A stretch of DNA of 64,000 nucleotides from Pelomonas sp965229315. Its GTDB lineage: Bacteria; Pseudomonadota; Gammaproteobacteria; Burkholderiales; Burkholderiaceae_C. The DNA is taken from contig NZ_CBDDJA010000002.1 of assembly GCF_965229315.1 (NCBI RefSeq), forward strand, positions 744,001 through 808,000. Reading direction: 5' to 3'. Numbering within the stretch: position 1 is the first letter of the stretch; every line of letters starts with the position of its first letter. A program made the translations under genes and the position numbers. Below the pieces are notes generated by a model. It was given only the letters and a program-made list of their open reading frames with translations. It ran no database searches and was not told the DNA's origin. Of this stretch, positions 40,198 to 49,298 are shown one piece after another.

Positions 40198-40389
40198 ATG
40201 TTCAGCTTCCTGCTCTGGTGCCTGTTGTTCGTGATCTGCTGGCCGCTGGCTCTGCTTGCCCTGCTGCTGTGGCCGCTGGTGTGGCTGATCACGCTGCCCT
40301 TCAGGCTGCTGGGCATCGCGGTCGAGGGTGTGTTCGGCCTGCTGCGCGCCCTCGTCATGCTGCCGGCGCGCGTGCTGGGCGGGCGGTAG
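40198..40389 (+). CDS. Small two-helix membrane protein
   Basis: This 63-residue protein is almost entirely hydrophobic: one long segment, FSFLLWCLLFVICWPLALLA, and a second, more amphipathic one ending in MLPARVLGGR. A good AAGGAG ribosome-binding site precedes the ATG by 7 nt, which supports it as a real gene. No family was recognised; it may modulate a membrane partner. Confidence 0.65.
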   Translation: MFSFLLWCLLFVICWPLALLALLLWPLVWLITLPFRLLGIAVEGVFGLLRALVMLPARVLGGR

Positions 40390-40411
40390 CAGGCATCCGT
40401 CGGGTGCGTCC

Positions 40412-41182
40412 TCAGGTCGCCGTGACGGGGCGGTCCACGCCCCAGCGGCGATACAACTCCGTCGCCGCGCCCGTGCGCAGCCACTGCTCGAAGGCCTGGT
40501 CGTAGCGCCGCGACAGCTCCTCGCCGCCGGCGCTGCGCGCAAACGCCATGTGGCCGTGCAGCACGTCCAGCGGCGGCGAGCAGCGCGTCACGGCGTCCGC
40601 CAGGTTCAGGCGCTGCAGCACGGGCATGCAGTTGCGGTCGTTGGCCGCGAACAGGTCCACGCGGCGCCGGGTCAGCATCTGCAGCCCGGCGTCCACACCC
40701 TGCACCCAGGTGAGCTGGCCCAGGCCCGTCTTCATGCGCTCGAACCGGCTGCCGTAGGCCCAGCCGCGCACGGCGGCCACGGGCGTTTGGGCGAGATCGG
40801 CGTACTCGCCCGTCCAGCGCGACTCATCACCGCGGCGCACGTACCAGACCATCGCGTCGGAGTAGAACGAGCGCACGCTGAACAGCATGCGCGTCTCGCG
40901 CTCCGGCGTGCGGTAGGGGCCGATCAGGATGTCGGCTTCGCCCTGCTCGACCATCAACTGCGCACGTGACCACGGCACCCATTCGCAGCGCACGTTGTCT
41001 CCGAACAGCTGGCCCAGCAGGTCCACCGCGAGGCCCTTGGGCGCCAGGCCCTCGCTGCCTTCGAAGAGGCGCGCGAACTGCGAGCCGACGGCACGCAGCG
41101 GCGCCGCATGCGCCGGCCTGGCGAGTGCCAGCGAGCCCATCCAGCCCAGCCCCGTCTTGCACCACATGCGCCGTGTCGACAT
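40412..41182 (-). CDS. Family 3 periplasmic solute-binding-like protein
   Basis: This 256-residue protein has an N-terminal signal (TGLGWMGSLALARPAHA). A type II periplasmic-binding fold follows: GLAVDLLGQLFGDNV, QGEADILIGPYRTPERE, YSDAMVWYVRR, VAAVRGWAYGSRFERM and a C-terminal YDQAFEQWLRTGAATELYRRWG. No transporter genes are adjacent, so it is an orphan binding or sensing protein. It is followed upstream by the NUDIX gene on the same strand. Confidence 0.78.
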   Translation of the reverse strand: MSTRRMWCKTGLGWMGSLALARPAHAAPLRAVGSQFARLFEGSEGLAPKGLAVDLLGQLFGDNVRCEWVPWSRAQLMVEQGEADILIGPYRTPERETRMLFSVRSFYSDAMVWYVRRGDESRWTGEYADLAQTPVAAVRGWAYGSRFERMKTGLGQLTWVQGVDAGLQMLTRRRVDLFAANDRNCMPVLQRLNLADAVTRCSPPLDVLHGHMAFARSAGGEELSRRYDQAFEQWLRTGAATELYRRWGVDRPVTAT

Positions 41183-41238
41183 GGCCCGCCCCGCGTCGTT
41201 GGAGACGCTGCCGATGATGCGCGCCGTGCGTTCCTCGA

Positions 41239-41793
41239 TCAAGGAATGTCGATCTCGTGAAGGCTGAACCCGCTGCCGGCGCGGCGGTCGTCGAAGAAGC
41301 AGCGCAGCGTCTCGCGCGTCGTCTTGAACGCGATGTCGTCCCAGGGGATCTCGTCCTCCGCGAACAGCCTGGCCTCCAGCGACTCCGGCCCGGGGTCGAA
41401 TGTCGGCGAGCGCAGCCGCGCGCGGTAGAAGAGGTGGATCTGGCCCACGCGCACGACATTGAGCACGGTGTACAGCGGCAACATCTCCACGTCGGCGCCG
41501 GCCTCCTCCTGCGTCTCGCGCAGCGCGCCCTCGGCCGTCGTCTCGCCCAGCTCCATGAAGCCGGCCGGCAGCGTCCACAGCCCGCGGCGCGGCTCGATGG
41601 CGCGGCGGCACAGCAGCACACGGCCATCCGCCTCCCACACCGGCAGCGTGCCCACCACATTCAGCGGGTTCTGGTAGTGGATGGTCCCGCACGCCGTGCA
41701 GACCGCGCGCTCGCGGTTGTCGTCGGCGGGGATGCGGTATTCCACGGCGGCGCCGCAGGCGGGGCAGTGTTTGAAGCGGGCGGGGAAGGGCAT
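41239..41793 (-). CDS. NUDIX hydrolase with N-terminal zinc ribbon
   Basis: This 184-residue protein has an N-terminal zinc-ribbon motif (CPACGAAVEYR, CTACGTIHY) and a full NUDIX box (GFMELGETTAEGALRETQEEAG, residues about 80-101). It cleaves a nucleoside diphosphate linked to another group; the NudC-like layout suggests NADH or a related dinucleotide, but the substrate is uncertain. It is divergent from maiA. Confidence 0.86.
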   Translation of the reverse strand: MPFPARFKHCPACGAAVEYRIPADDNRERAVCTACGTIHYQNPLNVVGTLPVWEADGRVLLCRRAIEPRRGLWTLPAGFMELGETTAEGALRETQEEAGADVEMLPLYTVLNVVRVGQIHLFYRARLRSPTFDPGPESLEARLFAEDEIPWDDIAFKTTRETLRCFFDDRRAGSGFSLHEIDIP

Positions 41794-41816
41794 GGTCCCA
41801 GTTTAGAGGGCTCAAA

Positions 41817-42461
41817 ATGCCTGCCATGAAGCTCCACAACTACTACCGCTCCTCGGCCTCCTGGCGTGTGCGCATCGGGCTCGCTCTCAAGGGGTTGGAC
41901 TATGAGTACGCCTGCGTCCACCTGGCGAAGAACGAGCAGCATGCCGGCACGTTTGCCGAGCACCAGGCCTCGCACCTGGTGCCGGCACTGGTGCTGGACG
42001 ATGGCCGGTGGCTGAGCCAGTCCATGGCCATCCTGGAGTACCTGGAGGAGACCCACCCCGAGCCGCCGCTGCTGCCCCGCGACCCCGTCGCCCGCGCCCA
42101 GGTGCGGGCGCTGGCGCAGGACATCGGCTGCGACATCCACCCGATCAACAACCTGCGCGTGCTGCGCCACCTGAAGACCGACATGGGCCATTCGCAAGCC
42201 GAGGTGGACGCCTGGTATCGCCACTGGATCGCCACCGGCCTGGCCATCGTCGAGCAGCGCCTGGCGCAGACGGCCGGCACGTTCGCCTTCGGCAACACGC
42301 CGGGCCTGGCCGACTGCCTGCTGGTGCCGCAGGTCTACAACGCGCAGCGTTTCGACTGCCCGCTGCAGGCCTACCCGACGGTGATGCGCGTCAACGCCGC
42401 CTGCCTGTCGCTGCCCGCCTTCTCGACCACGCACCCGAGCGCCTGCCCCGATGCTGAATGA
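41817..42461 (+). CDS. maiA: Maleylacetoacetate isomerase (zeta-class GST)
   Basis: This 214-residue glutathione-transferase-fold protein has the zeta-class active-site motif, here SSASWRVR, near the N-terminus. LVPALVLDDG and SMAILEYLEETHP (glutathione site) follow. The family isomerises maleylacetoacetate in tyrosine or gentisate breakdown. No fumarylacetoacetase is adjacent. An AGAGGG site supports the ATG at 41817; a second ATG at 41826 is possible. It overlaps pgeF by 11 bp. Confidence 0.85.
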   Translation: MPAMKLHNYYRSSASWRVRIGLALKGLDYEYACVHLAKNEQHAGTFAEHQASHLVPALVLDDGRWLSQSMAILEYLEETHPEPPLLPRDPVARAQVRALAQDIGCDIHPINNLRVLRHLKTDMGHSQAEVDAWYRHWIATGLAIVEQRLAQTAGTFAFGNTPGLADCLLVPQVYNAQRFDCPLQAYPTVMRVNAACLSLPAFSTTHPSACPDAE

Positions 42462-43176
42462 CGCGGACTGGCTGACGCCGGGTTGGCCCGGTGCCACGGC
42501 CTTCATGACGACACGCGGCCCCAACTTCGGACGCAAGGCGGGCGACCCGGCGCTGGCGCGTGCCAACCGCGCGGCGCTGGCCGGGCTGCTGCACGCGCGG
42601 CCCATCTTTCTGGACCAGGTGCATGGCGCCGATGTCGTGCGCCTGCAGCGCGGCTGGCATGACGACAACGCGCCCCGGGCCGACGCGGCCGTGTCCACGG
42701 ACCCGGAACTTGCCGTGGCCATCCTCGTGGGCGACTGCCTGCCCGTGCTGTTCTCGGCGCCCGGCGGCGTGGCCGGCGCCCACGCGGGCTGGCGGGGCCT
42801 GGCGGCCGGCGTGTTGGAGAACACGGTGGCCGAGCTGTGCGCCGCGGTGAGCTGCGGGCCGCGCGACGTGAAGGCCTGGCTGGGCGCCTGCATCGGCCCC
42901 GAGGCCTTCGAGGTGGGCCCCGAGGTCGTGCAGGCCTTCGGCCGCGAGCCTCTGCCGGGCGACCAGGCGGGCTTCCTCTACCGCCCCAGCCCTGACCCGC
43001 GCTGGCGGGCCGACCTGCCAATGCTGGCCCGCGAGCGCCTGGCTGTGGCGGGCGTCACCAACATCAGCGGCGGCACCTGGTGCACGCTGACGGACGCGTC
43101 ACGGTTCTTCTCGTTCCGCGGCGAGGCCGCCGGCCGGCCCCGGGGCCGCATGGCCGCCTGCATCAGCCTGCGCTGA
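42451..43176 (+). CDS. pgeF: Peptidoglycan editing factor / multicopper-oxidase-like (YfiH)
   Basis: This 241-residue protein of the PgeF/YfiH (DUF152) family shows FMTTRGPN, FLDQVHGADVV, VGDCLPVLF and AGAHAGWRGLAAG with GACIGPEAFEVG. The His/Cys pattern matches the zinc site. PgeF removes misincorporated residues from peptidoglycan precursors; earlier annotations called it a laccase. In many Burkholderiales it lies next to phaC, as here. It overlaps maiA and, on the other strand, the small membrane protein gene. Confidence 0.9.
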   Translation: MLNDADWLTPGWPGATAFMTTRGPNFGRKAGDPALARANRAALAGLLHARPIFLDQVHGADVVRLQRGWHDDNAPRADAAVSTDPELAVAILVGDCLPVLFSAPGGVAGAHAGWRGLAAGVLENTVAELCAAVSCGPRDVKAWLGACIGPEAFEVGPEVVQAFGREPLPGDQAGFLYRPSPDPRWRADLPMLARERLAVAGVTNISGGTWCTLTDASRFFSFRGEAAGRPRGRMAACISLR

Positions 43177-43365
43177 AGCGGCTTCGGCGCGCCGGCGCCG
43201 CTTGCGCCCCGGTGTGCCGAGGATGTACATCAGCAGCGACAGCGGCAGCACGCCGTACAGCAGCAGCGTGACCAGCGCGCCGAAGATGCTGCCCTGCGGG
43301 CTCAGCGCCTCGGCGGCGGCCATCATCAATGCGACATAGCCCCAGGCGATGGCGACGAGATACAT
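43099..43365 (-). CDS. Small membrane protein antisense to the pgeF 3-prime end
   Basis: This 88-residue protein has two hydrophobic helices (MYLVAIAWGYVALMMAAAEA and FGALVTLLLYGVLPLSLLMYIL). A basic, low-complexity tail follows (RKRRRRAEAASAQ). The last 78 bp overlaps pgeF on the opposite strand, so the tail is partly set by pgeF codons. The hydrophobic part lies wholly in the pgeF-phaC gap, which supports a true gene. Family and function were not recognised. Confidence 0.55.
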   Translation of the reverse strand: MYLVAIAWGYVALMMAAAEALSPQGSIFGALVTLLLYGVLPLSLLMYILGTPGRKRRRRAEAASAQADAGGHAAPGPAGGLAAEREEP

Positions 43366-43464
43366 GAGTTGCGTCAATACAGAAATGGCCGTACGGGGAT
43401 ACAAGATGCTGTCAGCCGGGTGTGGCAAGCTTAAGCTGTAACCCGCGCGACAGAGGAGACACGC

Positions 43465-45141
43465 TTGGCCAGCCAAAACAAGAACGCCACGCCGCCCCAC
43501 GGCATCGAGGGACAGGGCTTGGCGGAGCTGATGCAGCAGATGGCGCACCTGCCGCAGATCTCGCCCGACGCGCTGGCCGAGCTGCAGTCCGACTACCTGA
43601 AGCAGGCCACGGCGCTGTGGAACGCGTCGCTGGGCCACGGCGAGGCTGCGGCGGTCGGCGACCGGCGCTTCGCGGCGGCCGAATGGCGCGCCAATCCGGC
43701 GGCCCACTTCATGAGCCAGCTCTACCTGCTCAACGCCCGCACGCTGGGCCAGATGGCGGCAGCGGTGGAGGCCGACGACAAGACCAAGGCGCGCATCCGC
43801 TTCGCGGTGCAGCAGTTCGTCGACGCCGTGTCGCCCAGCAACTACCTGGCGCTGAACCCCGAGGCGCTGCAGGCCGCGCTCGACAGCAAGGGCGAGACGC
43901 TGACCCGCGGCATGCAGCACCTGTGGGACGACGTGCAGCGCGGCCATGTGTCGCAGACCGACGAGAGCGCTTTCGAGGTCGGCAAGAACGTCGCCACGAC
44001 GGCGGGCAGCATCGTGTTCGAGAACGCGCTGTTCCAGCTCATCGAGTACGCGCCGCTGACGCCGCAGGTGCACACGCGGCCGTTCCTGCTGGTGCCGCCG
44101 TGCATCAACAAGTACTACATCCTGGACCTGCAGCCCGACAACTCGCTGATCCGCTATGCGGTGTCGCAGGGCCATCGCGTCTTCGTCGTCAGCTGGCGCA
44201 ACCCCGACGACGAGGTCAAGGCGCTGACCTGGGACGACTACATCGAGCAGGGCGGCATCCAGGCCATCCGCGTGGTGCAGGCCATCTCGGGCCAGGACAA
44301 GATCAACGCTTTAGGCTTCTGCGTGGGCGGCACCATCCTGGCCACCGCATTGGGTGTGTTGGCCGCGCGCGGCGAGCAGCCGGCCGCCAGCCTCACGCTG
44401 CTGACGACGCTGCTGGATTTCGCCGACAACGGCATCCTGGACATCTTCGTCGACGAGGCCAGCGTGCGGCTGCGCGAGGCCACGCTGGGCCCCGATGCCC
44501 CCCAGGGCCCGCAGCTGCTGCACGGCCAGGAGCTGGCCACCACGTTCAGCTTCCTGCGCCCCAACGACCTGGTGTGGAACTACGTCGTCGGCAACTACCT
44601 GAAGGGCGAATCGCCGCCGGCCTTCGACCTGCTGTACTGGAACGGCGACTCGACCAACCTGCCCGGGCCCATGTACTGCTGGTACCTGCGCCACACCTAC
44701 CTGCAAAACGAGCTGAAGGAACCGGGCAAGCTGACCGTCTGCGGCGAGCCGCTGGACCTCAGTGCCATCGCGGCGCCCGTCTACATCTACGGCTCCCGCG
44801 AGGACCACATCGTGCCCTGGCAGGCGGCCTACCGCAGCACGCAGATCTTCAAGGGCAGGAAGCGCTTCGTGATGGGCGCCTCGGGCCACATCGCCGGCGT
44901 CATCAACCCGCCGGCCAAGGGCAAGCGCAGCCACTGGATCGCCAGGGGCGCCGCCCTGCCGGCCGATCCCGAGGCCTGGCTGCAAGGCGCGACCGAGCAC
45001 CCGGGGAGCTGGTGGACCGACTGGTCCGCCTGGCTGGCCTCGCATGCCGGCCCGCTCAAGCCCGCGCCCAAGACGCCGGGCAACCGCCAATACAAATCCA
45101 TCGAGCCGGCACCGGGCCGGTACGTCAAGGTCAAGGCCTGA
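43465..45141 (+). CDS. phaC: Class I polyhydroxyalkanoate synthase
   Basis: This 558-residue protein is a class I PhaC: an N-terminal helical domain, then an alpha/beta fold with the lipase-like box GFCVGGTI, whose Cys (residue 286) is the catalytic nucleophile. A late GSREDHIVPW and GASGHIAGVINPP supply the catalytic His region. It polymerises (R)-3-hydroxybutyryl-CoA into PHB granules. The start is an uncommon TTG at 43465, supported by a GGAG site 6 nt upstream and by the family N-terminus. It heads the phaC-phaA-phaB operon. Confidence 0.95.
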   Translation: MASQNKNATPPHGIEGQGLAELMQQMAHLPQISPDALAELQSDYLKQATALWNASLGHGEAAAVGDRRFAAAEWRANPAAHFMSQLYLLNARTLGQMAAAVEADDKTKARIRFAVQQFVDAVSPSNYLALNPEALQAALDSKGETLTRGMQHLWDDVQRGHVSQTDESAFEVGKNVATTAGSIVFENALFQLIEYAPLTPQVHTRPFLLVPPCINKYYILDLQPDNSLIRYAVSQGHRVFVVSWRNPDDEVKALTWDDYIEQGGIQAIRVVQAISGQDKINALGFCVGGTILATALGVLAARGEQPAASLTLLTTLLDFADNGILDIFVDEASVRLREATLGPDAPQGPQLLHGQELATTFSFLRPNDLVWNYVVGNYLKGESPPAFDLLYWNGDSTNLPGPMYCWYLRHTYLQNELKEPGKLTVCGEPLDLSAIAAPVYIYGSREDHIVPWQAAYRSTQIFKGRKRFVMGASGHIAGVINPPAKGKRSHWIARGAALPADPEAWLQGATEHPGSWWTDWSAWLASHAGPLKPAPKTPGNRQYKSIEPAPGRYVKVKA

Positions 45142-45163
45142 ACATTTTTTAAGGAGACATCCC

Positions 45164-46348
45164 GTGAGCAAAGAAGACATCGTCATCGTCGCCGCCGCGC
45201 GCACCGCCATCGGCAAGTTCGGCGGCACGCTCGCCAAGACGCCCGCCAGCGAGCTGGGCGCCGCCGTCATCCAGGACCTGCTGCGCCGCACCGGCCTGGC
45301 GGGCGAGCAGATCAACGAAGTCATCCTCGGCCAGGTGCTGACGGCCGGCGTGGGCCAGAACCCGGCGCGCCAGGCCGTCATCAAGTCCGGGCTGCCGAAT
45401 GCGGTGCCGGCGATGACCATCAACAAGGTCTGCGGCTCGGGCCTGAAGGCCGTGATGCTGGCGGCCCAGGCCATCCGCGACGGCGACAGCGACATCGTCA
45501 TCGCCGGCGGCCAGGAGAGCATGAGCCTGAGCCCGCATGTGCTGCCGGGCTCGCGCGACGGCCAGCGCATGGGCGACTGGAAGCTGGTCGACACCATGAT
45601 CGTCGACGGCCTGTGGGACGTGTACAACCAGTACCACATGGGCATCACGGCCGAGAACGTGGCCAAGAAGTACGGCATCACGCGCGAGCAGCAGGACGCG
45701 CTGGCGCTGGGCAGCCAGCAGAAGGCGGCTGCCGCGCAGGACGCGGGGCGCTTCAAGGACGAGATCGTGCCGTTCAGCATCGCGCAGAAGAAGGGCGACC
45801 CGGTCGTCTTCGCGGCCGACGAGTTCATCAACCGCAAGAGCAATGCCGAAGCGCTGGCCGGCCTGCGCCCCGCGTTCGACAAGGCCGGCAGCGTGACGGC
45901 CGGCAACGCCTCGGGCCTGAACGACGGCGCGGCCGGCGTGGTGGTGATGACCGCGGCCAAGGCCGCCGCGCTGGGCCTGACGCCACTGGCGCGCATCGCG
46001 TCCTATGCCAGTGCCGGCCTGGACCCGGCCTACATGGGCATGGGCCCGGTGCCTGCCGCGCGCAAGGCGCTGGAGCGCGCCGGCTGGAAGCCGGCCGACC
46101 TGGACCTGCTGGAGATCAACGAGGCCTTCGCGGCCCAGGCCTGTGCCGTGCACAACGAGATGGGCTGGGACATGAACAAGGTCAACGTCAATGGCGGCGC
46201 CATCGCGCTGGGCCACCCCATCGGCGCGAGCGGCTGCCGCGTGCTCGTCACGCTGCTGCACGAGATGATCAAGCGCGATGCGAAGAAGGGCATCGCCTCG
46301 CTGTGCATCGGCGGCGGCATGGGCGTCGCACTGACCGTCGAACGCTGA
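45164..46348 (+). CDS. phaA: Acetyl-CoA acetyltransferase (beta-ketothiolase)
   Basis: This 394-residue thiolase has the acyl-accepting Cys in NKVCGSGLKAV (near residue 90), GGQESMSLSPHVLPGSRDG, NVNGGAIALGHPIGASG (His) and the second Cys in ASLCIGGGMG. It condenses two acetyl-CoA to acetoacetyl-CoA, the first step of PHB synthesis. The GTG start follows a clear AAGGAG site 7 nt upstream. Confidence 0.96.
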   Translation: MSKEDIVIVAAARTAIGKFGGTLAKTPASELGAAVIQDLLRRTGLAGEQINEVILGQVLTAGVGQNPARQAVIKSGLPNAVPAMTINKVCGSGLKAVMLAAQAIRDGDSDIVIAGGQESMSLSPHVLPGSRDGQRMGDWKLVDTMIVDGLWDVYNQYHMGITAENVAKKYGITREQQDALALGSQQKAAAAQDAGRFKDEIVPFSIAQKKGDPVVFAADEFINRKSNAEALAGLRPAFDKAGSVTAGNASGLNDGAAGVVVMTAAKAAALGLTPLARIASYASAGLDPAYMGMGPVPAARKALERAGWKPADLDLLEINEAFAAQACAVHNEMGWDMNKVNVNGGAIALGHPIGASGCRVLVTLLHEMIKRDAKKGIASLCIGGGMGVALTVER

Positions 46349-46388
46349 TACCGATACTCAAAACATTCACCACGACAGGAGACAAACC

Positions 46389-47126
46389 ATGAGTCAAAAA
46401 GTTGCCTACGTCACCGGCGGCATGGGCGGCATCGGCACCGCCATCTGCCAGCGCCTGCACAAGGAAGGCTTCAAGGTCATCGCCGGCTGCGGCCCCAGCC
46501 GCGACTACCAGAAGTGGCTGGATGAACAGAAGGCCGCGGGCTACGCCTTCCATGCGTCCGTCGGCAACGTCGCCGATTGGGACTCCACGGTGCAGGCTTT
46601 CCACAAGGCCATCGGCGAGCATGGCGCCATCGACGTGCTCGTCAACAACGCCGGCATCACCAAGGACCGCATGTTCCTGAAGATGACGCCGGACGACTGG
46701 CATGCCGTCATCGACACCAACCTGAACAGCATGTTCAACGTCACCAAGCAGGTGGTGCCGGGCATGGTGGAGAAGGGCTGGGGCCGCATCATCCAGATCA
46801 GCTCGGTCAACGGCGAGAAGGGCCAGGCGGGCCAGACCAACTACTCCGCGGCCAAGGCCGGCATGCACGGCTTCACGATGGCGCTGGCGCAGGAGCTGGC
46901 GGCCAAGGGCGTCACGGTCAACACCGTCAGCCCGGGCTACATCGGCACCGACATGGTCCGTGCCATCAAGCCGGAGGTGCTGGAGAAGATCGTCGCGACC
47001 ATTCCCGTCAAGCGCCTGGGCACGCCCGAGGAGATCGGCTCCATCGTCGCGTGGCTGGCCAGTGAGGATTCCGGCTTCTCGACCGGTGCCGACTTCTCGT
47101 GCAACGGCGGCATGCACATGGGCTGA
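46389..47126 (+). CDS. phaB: Acetoacetyl-CoA reductase
   Basis: This 245-residue SDR of the PhaB type has TGGMGGIGT (cofactor loop), NNAGITKDR, catalytic Ser in ISSVNGEKGQAGQTNYSAAK with Tyr-Lys, and the C-terminal STGADFSCNGGMHMG characteristic of PhaB. It reduces acetoacetyl-CoA to (R)-3-hydroxybutyryl-CoA with NADPH. An AGGAG site precedes the ATG; a strong terminator follows. Confidence 0.96.
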   Translation: MSQKVAYVTGGMGGIGTAICQRLHKEGFKVIAGCGPSRDYQKWLDEQKAAGYAFHASVGNVADWDSTVQAFHKAIGEHGAIDVLVNNAGITKDRMFLKMTPDDWHAVIDTNLNSMFNVTKQVVPGMVEKGWGRIIQISSVNGEKGQAGQTNYSAAKAGMHGFTMALAQELAAKGVTVNTVSPGYIGTDMVRAIKPEVLEKIVATIPVKRLGTPEEIGSIVAWLASEDSGFSTGADFSCNGGMHMG

Positions 47127-47148
47127 GGCCCGGCGACGTTGACCGCGG

Positions 47149-47183
47149 GCCGGCCCTCCTGCAGCGCAGGGGGCCGGCTTTTT
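47149..47183 (+). terminator. Intrinsic terminator of the phaCAB operon
   Basis: GCCGGCCC pairs with GGGCCGGC, and CCTGC pairs with GCAGG inside, around AGC with a one-base T bulge. Five T follow. It lies 22 bp after the phaB stop. Confidence 0.85.
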
Positions 47184-47584
47184 CATGGGCGATGCGCGCG
47201 CGGGCCGCTCGCTGCGCGCTGTTGCTGCAACTGCCCGCCGATCTCGGCCAGCACCTGATCGAGTTGCTCGAAATCTTCCTTCGGAACTGCGCGCACATGG
47301 CTGCCCAGGCTGGCGAGGCTGCCCCGGAATTCATACCCGGACAGCAGGATCACCCAACGTGCCGGCGCGCCTTCGAGCCAGCGCCTGGCCAGCTCGATGC
47401 CCGACCAGCCCGGCAGGTTCACATCGGTGACCAGCAGGTCGAACGTCTCACGTTGCAGATGAGCCCAGGCGGATTCAGCGTCGGCGCAGGCCACGACACG
47501 GCGGCCCTCGTGCTCGATCAACTCGACGACGAGATGGCGGACGTCGGCGTTGTCTTCGACGTACATGATGCGGATGGTGTGCAC
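47183..47584 (-). CDS. Single-domain response regulator (receiver)
   Basis: This 133-residue protein is a stand-alone receiver: acidic pair in YVEDNADV, phosphorylation Asp in LVTDVNLPGWSG, switch residue in ILLSGYEF and Lys in VPKEDF. There is no output domain. The GTG start at 47584 is used; the ATG at the MYVEDN position is an alternative. It is the last gene of the stressosome operon and probably receives phosphate from the upstream hybrid kinase. Confidence 0.85.
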   Translation of the reverse strand: MHTIRIMYVEDNADVRHLVVELIEHEGRRVVACADAESAWAHLQRETFDLLVTDVNLPGWSGIELARRWLEGAPARWVILLSGYEFRGSLASLGSHVRAVPKEDFEQLDQVLAEIGGQLQQQRAASGPRAHRP

Positions 47585-47603
47585 AGGACCCCGGGCCGTG
47601 TGG

Positions 47604-49298
47604 TCAAGGCAAGCGCCGGCTGCCGGCCGGTTGGGTCTGCAGTTGTGTCACCAACGCAGGCATGTCGATGGGCTTGACCAGGAAGTCGTCGAAGCCGGCC
47701 TGCTCGGCGCGAAGGCGTGTGTCCGGGGCCGAGTAGCCGCTCATCGCGATCAGCGTCATGCCGGGGCCATACAGCCGGCGCAGCTCCGCTGCCACGCCGA
47801 AGCCGTCCAGCCCCGGCAGGCCGATATCGATGATGACGATCTCGGGCTGCTGACCGATGGCAGCGGCCAGGCCTTGCGGCCCATCCAGCGCCACCGCGCA
47901 GGCGAAGCCGTGCACCTGCAACAGCTCGGCCATCGCCTGCAAGGCGTCGGCGTTGTCGTCCACCAGCAGCAGCCGCCGCTGCGGTGCGACGATCTCCGGT
48001 GCCGTGGCGGGCAAGGGCGGCTGCGCAAGCACAGCAGCGGGCGGTGGGACGGTCGGCAAGGTCAGGATGAATTCACTGCCGCAGCCCAGGCCGGCGCTGT
48101 GGGCGCTGACCGTCCCGCCGTGGTCAGCGGCCATGCGCTGGACAATGGTCAGGCCGATGCCCAGGCCGACGTCCTCGCGCGCCAGGCTGTTCGGCGCCTG
48201 GGTGAACAGCTCGAAAATCTTCGGCAGCATGGACGCATCGATGCCGACGCCGTTGTCCTTGACGCTGATGCGGACCGCGGTGCCGGTGGCATCGATGCCG
48301 ACTTCGATCAAGCCGCCTTCCGGCGTGTAGCGCGCGGCGTTGTGCACCAGGTTGCTGATGACCTGCTTCATGCGCACCAGGTCGACATCCACCCAGGCCA
48401 CGTCGTCCAGCGCCGGCACGAGCAGGCGGTGCTTCTTCGCATCGACGAAGGCGCGCGTCATCTCGATGGCCTCGAACACCAGCGACCCCACCCCCACCAC
48501 GGCACGTTCAAGTTCGACCTTGCCGCGGGACACGCGCGACACGTCCATCAGGTCGTTGACCAGCTTGGTCAGCTGCGTCGCCTGCCGGCCGATGGTCTCC
48601 CGGTACTTTTCGACATCGGCCATGCTGAGGTTCTTCTTGCGCCGCATCACCTCGACGCTCATCGAGATGGCCGCCAGCGGGTTGCGCAGCTCATGCGCCA
48701 GCATCGCGACGAATTCGTTCTTGCGCTGGTCGGCGAGTTCGAGGTCGCTCTTGCGCTGGCGCAGCTCGTCCAGCGCGTACAGCATGTCGCGGTTCTGCTG
48801 CTCCAGTTCCTCCGTCTGGCTCTGCGGCTGGCGGCGGAACAGCTCGCTGGTGCGTTGGCTGATGTCGGCCGCTGCCAGCTTCGGGGCGCCGCGCGGCAGC
48901 AGCATTTCCATGGACACGGTGGAACCTTCACCCGGCTCGACCTCGATCAGGAAGGCGTCGACCAGCCGGTAGCTGCCATGAAGGCCGCCTGCCCGGTGCC
49001 CGGCGCTGATCTCGCCATCGGCCCAGATCGAGGCGGGCACGCCCGGCCCCTTGTCGGCGACCCGGATCAGCAGCGACTGCGCGCCCGGCTGCGCGGGCGA
49101 GTCACCGACCAGGAAGCTCACCTTGGCCGCGCCGGCGTACTGCAGCGCGTTGCGGCCGATCTCGGACACGGCCGTCGTCAGCCGCGTGCGCTGCAGGGCC
49201 TCAAGCCCGAACAGCTCGCTGACCTGGCGACAGCGATGCCGCAGCGCCACCAGGCTCGGGTCGCTCTGGATCTTGACGGTCAGCACGACGATCTGCAT
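47604..49298 (-). CDS. Hybrid histidine kinase with an N-terminal RsbT-like ATPase domain
   Basis: This 564-residue protein has four parts. Residues 1-135 are an RsbW/RsbT-like GHKL domain with N-box SEIGRNALQYA and DKGPGVP. A coiled coil covers residues 150-185. Residues 185-420 are a HisKA (AHELRNPLAAI) and HATPase core (NLVHNAARYT, DNGVGID, GLGIGLTI). Residues 430-555 are a receiver (VDDNADA, IIDIGLPGLDG, VKPID). There is no membrane segment, so it is a cytoplasmic sensor. Two ATPase domains in one kinase is unusual; the N-terminal one may be the contact to the stressosome. The ATG at 49298 overlaps the phosphatase stop. Confidence 0.87.
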   Translation of the reverse strand: MQIVVLTVKIQSDPSLVALRHRCRQVSELFGLEALQRTRLTTAVSEIGRNALQYAGAAKVSFLVGDSPAQPGAQSLLIRVADKGPGVPASIWADGEISAGHRAGGLHGSYRLVDAFLIEVEPGEGSTVSMEMLLPRGAPKLAAADISQRTSELFRRQPQSQTEELEQQNRDMLYALDELRQRKSDLELADQRKNEFVAMLAHELRNPLAAISMSVEVMRRKKNLSMADVEKYRETIGRQATQLTKLVNDLMDVSRVSRGKVELERAVVGVGSLVFEAIEMTRAFVDAKKHRLLVPALDDVAWVDVDLVRMKQVISNLVHNAARYTPEGGLIEVGIDATGTAVRISVKDNGVGIDASMLPKIFELFTQAPNSLAREDVGLGIGLTIVQRMAADHGGTVSAHSAGLGCGSEFILTLPTVPPPAAVLAQPPLPATAPEIVAPQRRLLLVDDNADALQAMAELLQVHGFACAVALDGPQGLAAAIGQQPEIVIIDIGLPGLDGFGVAAELRRLYGPGMTLIAMSGYSAPDTRLRAEQAGFDDFLVKPIDMPALVTQLQTQPAGSRRLP

